Below, one piece after another: positions 55,630-64,000 of a stretch of 64,000 nucleotides of DNA (positions are counted from its first letter, which is position 1; every line of letters begins with the position of its first letter). The stretch covers positions 124,001 to 188,000 of the forward strand of contig WNNJ02000646.1 of NCBI GenBank assembly GCA_012934845.2. Reading direction: 5' to 3'. Origin of the DNA: Pomphorhynchus laevis (taxonomy: Eukaryota; Acanthocephala; Palaeacanthocephala; Echinorhynchida; Pomphorhynchidae). Below the pieces are notes generated by a model that was not told the origin of the DNA, made no database searches, and saw nothing but the letters and a program-made list of their open reading frames with translations. Both the position numbers and the translations under genes were made by a program.

Positions 55630-55860
55630 AGTATAAACCTGCTTTTTTACAACCTTCGTCGGGAAGCTTAACCCGGAATGCATCTACCACAGACGCTTAG
55701 TCTCCAATGAGGCGTTTCGACCTTATTGGAGACTAGACTTTTGAATTTTTTCAGAGGTTTACTGAGGATTAAGTACTGTCGAAGTTGTGTAGCAACAGGG
55801 CCACACTGATGAGACCACCCTGTAGTGATGAGTAAACTAAGGTCTACTCAATACAATAAA
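55630..55860. other. GC-richer island upstream of the Sp gene, with a hairpin
   Basis: It stands out from the AT-rich surroundings. TAGTCTCCAAT (55698-55708) and ATTGGAGACTA (55725-55735) form a perfect 11-bp stem around a 16-base loop. It lies about 570 bases before the start codon of the zinc-finger gene. It could be a short inserted element or a conserved regulatory segment; I see no coding sequence. Confidence 0.4.
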
Positions 55861-56425
55861 AACGAAGAAACAAACGATGAAAATTCTACCAATTTTATAG
55901 TACGCGGGTTGGTATAATCAACATGCAATTGTCCTTATTGCCAGCAATCATGTTAGAATAACTATGAATATGTATGCTTTCTCTTATCAGACGTCTGGGT
56001 GGACTATCCTATTTTTTCAAACCTTAGAGCTGGAAAACTCAGGTTCGTGGTTATGATTTTGCCAATTTGATTTTAAAATTAATCACAATTTAAGCCAACA
56101 TAAGTTTTTCAGATCATCTGCCACATTAAACGCTCACCATTAAATGTTTTATAATTATGAAATGTATTAGTGGATAGAAAATTATTTCAATACTTAAAAA
56201 TATTAATAAAAAGTAAATATTAAATAATTTTAAAAATTATTTTTTTTTAATTTTAATTAAATGTACTTTTTACTAAAATTTTATTTTTGTTTTCTAGAAA
56301 ACAAAAACGTTAATTTTGTTTTATCGGCAATTTCACTATTCTAAAGATTTTAGAATTTTAAAGATTTCACTTTTGATTGTGATATAAAAATATTTAGTGC
56401 TCTCACATCACATAATTCTTCGCAA

Positions 56426-59400
56426 ATGATCGATCTTACGATTAATCATGGTCATACCTACTATAATTATAATGATATATACTACATCAACGCCCCAACA
56501 TCCCAGTTGTCAATGCCGTCTATTTCGACTCGACATCATTATCTTCCTGATTGTTTTAATTATCCGACAGATATCTTAGCTAATAACAATAATTATTTTG
56601 ACTACAATAATACAGAACTAGTTACTGGTGGTGGTCATGTTAAATACAATGCCCTGTCTCCGATAGCCAAAAAACTATCCACTGATTACATGAGTTATTG
56701 TCCGACGACTGTAAAAAAGAGGCCAGCAGTTGACTACGAAGGTATTACTCAAAATGATCAGCATCCAATTAATAGAAATGGTACCATATTTACTGAACAC
56801 TTAGAACATAATAGTGTTTGGACGAAACGGTTTAAATTCACAGAACCAGAAAGTTCATTTGGACATGGCAGCAGAAATGAATTCACAGAAATCAGCGATC
56901 AAAAGTCAGCGTATTCAATGCACAACGGGGCGACGGGAATAACACCAATAAAATCCTCCAATTCAATCATTAACCAAAATCACATGAAACGACAAATATC
57001 TGCTGATCCAATTAAGTACTGTCAATGCGAACATTGTCTATTAAGCAAAACGGAACAAACTACTGCAAAGAAAGAAGGATTTTACTGCTGTCACATTCCA
57101 GGATGTGGTAAGGTTTACAAAAAGATATCTCACCTAAAATCCCATTTGAGATGGCACAGCGGTATGTTATCCTTATAATTAATATGTTTTCAAAAAATGT
57201 TAAAATCTTGAAATTTTTCTTAATTATTTTAATTATTTCATGATTTTATCCACAGTGACGTCAGTGACGGAAACATAATTATGTCATTGTACTGCAATAA
57301 ATTTTAGCCAGTAGAATTTTTATTTTTCATACTGTAAATTAGCTCTTAATCACACATAATTGAAAGTTTCATTCAAATCTAGATTTAATAAATAAATTAT
57401 TCATTAAATAAATTATTTACTTCAGAGACAATCTGCACTTTCTCTTCAGAGAAAGTGCAGATTGTCTCTATTACATTTATTACATGTCTCTCATGTAATA
57501 AATGTAATATAATGCTGAAAAAATATAATGCCGAGAAACACAGAAAAATAGCATTTTTTAATACTTTTTATAATGGCACTCAAAGATTCAGTTGAACAAA
57601 TATTATAATTTAAAAGTTTAGTGACATTAAAGTTTTAGCTCGATTCAAAATATTAATTATATTTACATTCAATAAAGCAAAAAAAAACTATTATTTTGAT
57701 ATTAATATTATATTTTATATTATATTAGAAATTGGTATTTAATAAAATGGATATACTTAAACATAACATGCAAATTATTCAATGACAGCTTGACAATTAT
57801 TCAATGACATATTGTTTCAAATAAACAATATGACAATTGTGTATTTAAATATGACTCATTTTGCAAATGCAGTTACCATTTGAAATAATTAAAAAATTCA
57901 AATTATAATATAGGATATGCAGTTAGAAATCAGATGTCAAAATTCTTATTGATAATAATATAATTTTTACGAATTACATTTCAACATACAACTATAAAAT
58001 TATTTAATAATTTAACTTTTATAGTTACATATTATTTATCATAATAATTTAAATAATTTTAAAATTAATATCAAATTTAAGTAATATTTATTAATTTTAA
58101 TAGGAGGGTTGCGCTTAATAGCACAGTGCAATTTTACATAAAATAATTTTTTTATTTGTTAGCAAGGGATTATTTATTAATTTAAGTCATTAGATAAACT
58201 TTAATTAATGGATATGATTAGTGGTTCATTTTTTACAGGATAAAATATTAAATATTATAATATATTCTATTTAATATATCATGGGTATTCGACTTAAATA
58301 GAATAAAAAGATATTTTATATATCTATATTAATAAAAAATATATTATAAAATATATTTTATATATTTTATATCTATATTTTAATTTGTAGAGCAAAAGTG
58401 ATTATAAAGAATTTTAAGCTTATAGCATTGGGAATTTGCTAACATTCGAACTCATTCGAATAAATGGGTTTAAATTGTTTAAAATATTTTACGAATCTAC
58501 TTTGTGAAATTATATTTTTTTGGGAAACTACTTAGTCAATGTTTCAATTTACTTTTTTTTATTAAAAAATTAAAATATAAAAAAAAAGTTTAACAGAAAG
58601 TTATTTTTATTAAACTATTATTGCTCTTTGTAAATTTAGCTAATTGAATGATTGCCAACATTAAGCGATTGTTGTTTTTTGTTGCGATTGTCTCAACCAC
58701 CTGCATTATCTGAGCAGTCTTGACTTGATTCCCGATAAATTGATTTTAATTAGTACTCTTGACTTCACACTTTACGTGTGAATGTTATCGCAAAGACATA
58801 AGGCTTTTATTCGCAAATTAACACTAAAATTTAGTTAAGTGCAACCTCAGTACTTTTTAGCAAAACATGAAACTTTTGAGAGAACCATAATTTTGCCTGG
58901 TTCGTCAAATATTGGTGGCGCCTTATTTCCTTATCATCAGGCATGCAAAATAGTCACAATGACTAAAAAAAGAATGATTTGAAATGCAAAACTTAAATAT
59001 ATGTTTACATGAGATTGTTGACTTTCCAGAGAATTTTGACTTTCTAACATAAGCATGCCATCTAAATCATTAATTTAATTATTGAGATTTAATCATTGAT
59101 ATAATCATTGATTATAATAATTATATATAACAATACTTTAATAAATCATTGATATAATAAATAGTTATCTAATTAACTGTCTACTAAATTGTCAGTTAAT
59201 TTGTATAGAATGTATTCGATGTTTTACTACTTCTGTGACTTAATTTTTCTATTACACAAACACTTGTTTTCCTGTCTTGTTTGTAAAATAACGGCATTTT
59301 TATCAGATATTTGTTTTGAAAATTTCCTAATAATTTAATTGTTAATTTTTTTATTATTTTTATTCGTAAATTAATTAATTTCATTCAATTAATTTTTAAT

Positions 59401-59558
59401 TTTTGATATGTTTTCATTAATGTGTAGGTGAAAAGCGATTTTCGTGCACATACTGTGCCAGCCGATTCATGCGGAGCGATCACTTGGCAGAACACATTAA
59501 AACGTATCACAAGGAATCGTTTTTACTTAATCCTAAAAATAAGAGACCCAGGCGCTAA
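56426..59558 (+). CDS. Sp/KLF-type zinc-finger transcription factor (buttonhead-box family), two visible exons
   Basis: Exon 1 is 56426-57161 (donor G|GTATGT) and exon 2 is 59428-59558 (acceptor TGTGTAG|GT), joined in phase 1 to give 288 residues. These are nuclear DNA-binding regulators of GC/GT boxes. Residues 1-195 are Asn/Tyr/Ser-rich and unalignable. KYCQCEHCLLSK (Cys199, 201, 204) looks like the buttonhead box that marks the Sp subfamily. Finger 1 follows: CHIPGCGKVYKKISHLKSHL (Cys222, Cys227, His240, His244), with the family-typical HLRWHSG linker. Exon 2 supplies CTYCASRFMRSDHLAEHIKT, which matches finger 3 of Sp proteins (RFMRSDHL), and ends NPKNKRPRR. The middle finger (usual core KRFTRSDELQRH) is absent, and I find no exon for it in the 2.27-kb intron. 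The start at 56426 is the first ATG of the open frame. Huckebein-like factors are an alternative assignment. Confidence 0.85.
57162..59427 (+). other. Intron of the Sp-type gene, with two large perfect hairpins
   Basis: AT-rich. 57424-57469 is a perfect 22-bp stem (AGAGACAATCTGCACTTTCT at its start) with a 2-base loop. 57470-57508 is a perfect 17-bp stem (ATTACATTTATTACATG) with a 5-base loop, directly adjoining the first. No further coding exon is recognised. Confidence 0.8.
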
Positions 59559-59559
59559 A

Positions 59560-59975
59560 TCATCGATCGACATTACAGTTTCTATCTACGAGTTCATATT
59601 AACATTGTAATTTTAAAAATATTTGCTTTTATGTCAGCTTTGTTAACAAGTTTTCTTAATTTAATTAAATAAATTGAAAGGCACAAGAAACATCGTCTTA
59701 ATTAAAGCGTCGTCTAACGCACATATAAATTAATTTAATTATGAAAAGGTTTGACTAATTTAGTCGAACGAATTGCCGACTTTCGAGAAATTATAATTAA
59801 GACGAACACAAAATATTTTTAAAATGAACGACTGATTTCTTTGATAAGCATAAAGAACTCAGTTTTACAAGTTTGTAGAATGTTAAAACTATTTACAAAA
59901 CTATTTGTAGAATAGTTTTGAATATAGTAGTGCAAAACTATTAAAGAAACTCATGAAATTGGCAGTAAATAAAGT
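59560..59975. other. 3' flank of the Sp-type gene
   Basis: AT-rich. AATAAA at about 59666, roughly 110 bases after the stop codon, is a candidate polyadenylation signal. CAAAACTATT/AATAGTTTTG form a small hairpin near 59897-59921. Confidence 0.45.
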
Positions 59976-59976
59976 C

Positions 59977-60190
59977 GAGGAATAGAGGCCGAAACCTAAT
60001 AACATATTAGTTCCTCCTCATAATATCTATTCCTTCTTTGAATACATCGTATATTATTTATTAGTCAACTCGTAAAAATTGATTTTTTATAAATTTTAAA
60101 TGTAAATTTTGACTTTATATAAATATAAATTGTATATAATCTTATATAATTATTTATCTTTATTAATATATAGTATAAATAGTAGAATAT
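59977..60190 (+). repeat. Dispersed hairpin repeat, copy C
   Basis: Core GAGGAATAGAGGCCGAAACC, then the hairpin CTAATA-ACA-TATTAG, then TTCCTCCTCATAATATCTAT. Outer words AGGAATAGA and TCTATTCCT are perfectly complementary. Tail TTATTTATTAGTCAACTCGT. Confidence 0.82.
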
Positions 60191-60389
60191 AATATATTAT
60201 AAATTTTATCAATTTTATTACTATTGATTTTTTTAATAAATTGATTTTTTAATATAAATATAAATTGTATAAAATCTTATATAATCTATATTTTATGTTA
60301 TATATTATTTAATAATATATTAAATAATATATTATAATATATTATAATATATAACGCATATTATATATTTATATACATAGAATATAACT

Positions 60390-60420
60390 GATAACTGATT
60401 CATACGTAGAATCAGTTATC
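60390..60420. repeat. Perfect hairpin built from the repeat's end sequence
   Basis: GATAACTGATTC and GAATCAGTTATC flank a 7-base loop. The right half matches the usual 3' end of the dispersed repeat (CAGTTATCTGAT). Confidence 0.85.
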
Positions 60421-60493
60421 TGATCGTTTATATAAATAGATCATTCTAATAGATCATTATATCATTATGAACAATGCAATGTTCATTGGCCCT

Positions 60494-60528
60494 ACATAGC
60501 ATTGCATTGGCCCAATGCAATGCTATGT
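60494..60528. repeat. Perfect hairpin, 17-bp stem
   Basis: ACATAGCATTGCATTGG (60494-60510) and CCAATGCAATGCTATGT (60512-60528) are separated by a single base, directly before repeat copy D. Confidence 0.92.
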
Positions 60529-60770
60529 CGAGGAATAGGGACCGAAGCTTGATAACATGGCAGTTCCTCCTGATGACCTCTAATCCTTATTTTTGTACAT
60601 GTTTTATTATTTATTGATCAATTAATAAAAATTGATTTTTATTTCAAACTTCAATTTTAAAATTTAATTTGATATAAATTGTTTAAAATCTGATATAATC
60701 ATTTATTATTTATCTTTATTTTTGATTTATATATATAGCATAAAATACGTAGACTTAGTTATCTGATGCA
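60529..60770 (+). repeat. Dispersed hairpin repeat, copy D
   Basis: Core GAGGAATAGGGACCGAAGC, TTGATAACATGGCAG, TTCCTCCTGATGACCTCTAA; tail TTATTTATTGATCAATTAAT, ending near TACGTAGACTTAGTTATCTG. Confidence 0.82.
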
Positions 60771-60774
60771 TACA

Positions 60775-62188
60775 AAATCAACTAAATATGCAGATGGGAG
60801 TGCGAAACTATTAAAGTAACTGATGAAATTGCAGTCTAATTTGATAATTCAATTGGCAGTATATAATTTGTTCATAGAAATATTATTTGTTATAATAGAT
60901 AATATTTAATAGGTAAATATTTTATAAATTGATAATTATCAATGAATATTAATAATTATTTATTATTTTTCGATAAATTAAGCCTAATTATTTTATTATC
61001 TGCGTAATTAAAAACTCAAATTAAACTCAATTCAATTTTAATATAATCAAGAATAAATTATAATTTGACCCATCAATTTTATTTTGTATAATTTTCTTGT
61101 TTAACTTTCTTGTTAATAATAACCCTTTCAATAAATTATGCTTAATTTGCGATACTTTGCGACATTGCAATAGTTTTAAAAAGTTTAAATTCGTCCCAGA
61201 TGTAATTGTAATTCAATTTCACAATGAAATTTCTTCCTTTGCAAAACTATCAGAAATAATCATTATAAGTGTTCTCAAAAAAATTCAATATAAATGCCAG
61301 AGTCCTTTCGTTTCGTATTGTATTGGTTTATTCAGTAGCCATAGCAACACTGATTGTACGTATATCAACAAGTAAATTCACCCAAACATAAAATGCTATT
61401 TTAGTTCATATGCAACACACCTACAAAACTGTCTTGCAATAATAAGTGGTCCAACTTATAGTCGATATGCAGTCTTATGCAAAAATAAAGTATGTCAAGT
61501 TATGTTCTTATACTTGAGAAGACGAGATTTATTCTCATCGATAAATTTATAAAAACTTCTTTATTTTAATAATACATTTGAACGATCAAAGCGAAGCCGC
61601 AATGATTCTAATTGGAAGCGTACTTCTTTGTAAAGAGCATACTTGAAACATATAATTGGATTGAGTACGATTGTCGAAGAAAGGCATTTCGATTTGCCAT
61701 TTATACATTCGGTGTAGAAACAAACAACTGAACATTGTTGATCACACACTGTAATGTTGTCGATAATGCACAGCAGTACTTCATCTGGGCCTGGGAAACT
61801 GAATTATATAATCAAACAAGCCGACAACACGATGATATAACAGCGGAACAAGTGCACCTTCCCAATCTTATTCTTGTTAATTAAAATATAACAGACATTC
61901 ATATGAAAGGAAAAGTTTTAACGATAATAATGCTGATGATAATCAAATTGAGATTCAGACTTTATGGTTTTGCATATATGACAAACTAGTGAGGAAAAGT
62001 ATCCAATATTTTTAATCGCTTATATCTCAAGAATAACTTTTCATGATTAAAAAATACAAAAGAGGTATTGCGATTGACTTTATTTACATACAGACTTTAC
62101 AACTTTATTTTGTTCAATTCCACTACAAACTCGATAAACAACAGTTCATATAAATTACTATTATACATATTATTTAACAATATTATAT
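60775..62188. other. AT-rich intergenic DNA with one unassigned 92-codon frame
   Basis: The plus-strand frame 61097-61375 is open with several cysteines (LCLICDTLRHC) but no motif I recognise. The minus-strand frame 61749-61561 is also unassigned. Nothing else is seen. Confidence 0.4.
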
Positions 62189-62191
62189 CCA

Positions 62192-63940
62192 AGGCTTCCC
62201 TCGAATTGGTAATGAGAGTCTAACCGAATTTAATTCCTACCTCTCTTCGCAAGCTACTGCGATACTTTCGACTACCTAGAAAAATCGTATTTACAGTCCT
62301 ACGCCGACAAAACTCAAAACCTTAGCGTATATTCTCCGTCTTTCCATCCTCTGTGCTTCTGCCAGGCAATTCTATAGAAAGAATATTGAAGCACTATATA
62401 TAGGTTCCAACTGGGTAAGGATAAGGCAAGCATTGCTTCCTTAGTCCAGCCCAGTCTTCCTTCTGGAAGATATTCAAGAATAAGTTTGTATGTTGGAAGG
62501 ATAGGGACTTGGATTGGACTGGAAAAATAGGTCTTGATAATGTTTTGGAGGAGTCACTATCCCTACACAATTATGGAGCCACTCAATCACCACGACAAAT
62601 CCCGCCTTGGAAAGACTTCAGAAGTAGAGATCTATCTGTTACAGATATTCTTAACTCCTGCGGGCCTATTCCGGGCACCTCCACATCCGTCGCTCTCCTC
62701 TCTTCTTGTGTCTGTCAGCTTTTGACAGCCGAACAAAGAAGAGAAGTGGCCGTCACAATGCTTTTAGCCTCCCATTCATATATGACCGGCATCAACAATA
62801 GTAGACGTGTTTTTATTTCAAAGAAAAATCCGGTCTCTTGTCCTAAAGACCTGCGACCCATTTCGATTCAGAATTCGCTCGTGTCGATTTACGAGAAAGT
62901 GCTTGCGCGTAAAATCCGCGACCATCAAAGAAGGCAAAATTAATCCCTCAAGGCTTTCATGGGTCCGTCAAAGGTCGCTCGGTCCGTTCAGCAGTTGTTG
63001 AGGTGGAGCAATTTTGTAGGAATAATAGCCATCGTCTAGTTGTGGCTGTTTTCCTTGACTTTTCTGCTGCATTTGACCGCATATCCATTCCCTTTGTTAT
63101 CTCTTCTCTCAGGTCACTTGGGTTGCCTGCGAGAATTGTTAACAGGGTGGAGATACTGCTGTACACCAAGCGATTCTTTTATGAAGACGACCCTGATGCG
63201 CGTCAGTTCTACCCAATTACGGGTACGCCTCAAGGCTCCACTTGTTCTCCAATCTTATTTCTTGCTACCTCCATTAAACTTTTTAAAATATTTAAACGTG
63301 AACAACGTCTTGTGGTATACGCTGATGATACCACAGCCATGTTTTCTGGATGCAGGTGCAAAGACGTAGTCTCGGATATCAGCCGATTCTTTTTAAGATC
63401 AAGAGACCAGCTACCCAAGTCCAATCTTATTTTAAAATCCGCCAAATCGCAGGTGGTTGTCTTTCATGGCGCCCCTGCAACAAATCAAAAACTTAAGAGA
63501 TTGGTACTCTCCGCACTCTCCTCCATTTTGACTAATCAAACCCTCCATGTCTTCACGAGTCGAGTAAAATACATGGAATTCACCGTTACGGTGAACTGGT
63601 CAGCGAGAGCTGACCTGGATAGACTCAAACGTATCCTGAAGAAAGCTAGGTGGGCTCTGAAACGCCCCCAGCATCTGACATTGAATGGGAAAATCCAAGT
63701 GCGCCTCTGGGGTACTTGGGCTATATCTGAATTAGTCTTCTTTTCTAGAGGACGTCCACCGGAGCAAAAGCTAAGGTTTCTTAAGCTGATCGTCTCTTAT
63801 TTACCTAGCATAGTCCGCCTAGATTGGACTCTTCGGGGATGAAAGACGCCGGGTGGTTTAGTCGTAGGGCGGCGTGTTTGATTGGTTGGAGGGTTCGGAT
63901 CCCATTGGATCATTCCTTGTATTATTTATAAAAAAATCTT
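62192..63940 (+). mobile_element. Family J LINE, 5'-truncated
   Basis: It starts in the linker after the endonuclease (FPRIGNESLTEFN-equivalent). The frame 62509-62943 carries CPKDLRPISIQNSLVSIYEK, and the frame 63003-63842 carries AVFLDFSAAFDRISIPFVIS, YPITGTPQGSTCSPILFLA, LVVYADDTTAMFSG and the RT tail ending SIVRLDWTLRG. A frame change separates the two near 62940. The 3' UTR (hairpin at about 63836-63852) and a TCTTTATTATTG tail follow. The RT catalytic YADD is kept. Confidence 0.9.
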
Positions 63941-64000
63941 TATTATTGTTTGTGAAAACAATAACAACGATTTTTTTATATTTATTTTTTGTATATTTTT
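63941..64000. other. AT-rich flank at the window edge
   Basis: Nothing is recognised. Confidence 0.5.

Noticed and set aside
55690-55830. Hammerhead ribozyme (CTGATGAGACC on plus, GGTCGAAACGCC on minus)
   Set aside because: The two core strings lie on opposite strands, so they cannot be in the same RNA.

Overview
This is eukaryotic, strongly AT-rich DNA, most likely from an invertebrate animal. It carries an Sp-type (buttonhead-box) zinc-finger gene with a spliceosomal intron, an otubain-type deubiquitinase gene, and a dense population of animal-type retrotransposons (RTE, Jockey/I-like, CR1-like and restriction-endonuclease-type non-LTR elements, Penelope-like fragments) plus a Merlin DNA-transposon remnant. 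I cannot place it below 'metazoan' from sequence alone. I recognised no tRNA, rRNA, CRISPR array, bacterial operon, retrovirus, LTR element or Polinton.

Layout. 0-1.5 kb: minus-strand RTE LINE running off the left edge. 1.5-7 kb: AT-rich filler with a fold-back palindrome, an old LINE tail and the 3' end of a CXC-type retroelement (here 'family C'). 7-8.5 kb: a restriction-endonuclease-type retroelement ('family V'), abutting a CR1/Jockey-type LINE in the opposite strand (8.5-9.6 kb). 10.5-11.7 kb: inverted fragments of the dominant Jockey/I-like LINE ('family J'). 12-20 kb: repeats, including a Penelope-like reverse-transcriptase fragment, a 185-bp tandem SINE-like pair, a long fold-back element, a TIR element, a Merlin transposase fragment and a second Penelope-like fragment. 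20.6-24.3 kb: family J on the minus strand. 26.1-38.8 kb: four family J copies head-to-tail on the plus strand, the first with an open ORF2. 39.9-43.9 kb: RTE tail, a family V copy and a family J 3' end. 44.5-45.3 kb: otubain gene. 49.4-52.4 kb: an open 984-codon family C element with a 16-unit 11-bp minisatellite on its 5' side, set between TAA-rich microsatellites. 56.4-59.6 kb: Sp-type gene in two visible exons. 62.2-63.9 kb: a further family J copy. A dispersed hairpin-bearing repeat occurs four times (14.5, 53.2, 60.0, 60.5 kb).

Only two loci look like host genes: the otubain gene and the Sp-family gene. They are not functionally linked. Everything else recognisable is mobile DNA.

The most striking structural signals are: (1) the 12.7-kb head-to-tail LINE array, whose junctions lie at ATT-rich 3' tails; (2) many perfect short-loop inverted repeats. 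Several fall inside family J copies, where the sister copies show the sequence was once different, and one has an inverted hairpin loop; these look like template-switch scars; (3) an apparently coding-competent CXC/RT/nuclease element with a minisatellite leader; and (4) an Sp-type gene that appears to lack the middle zinc finger.
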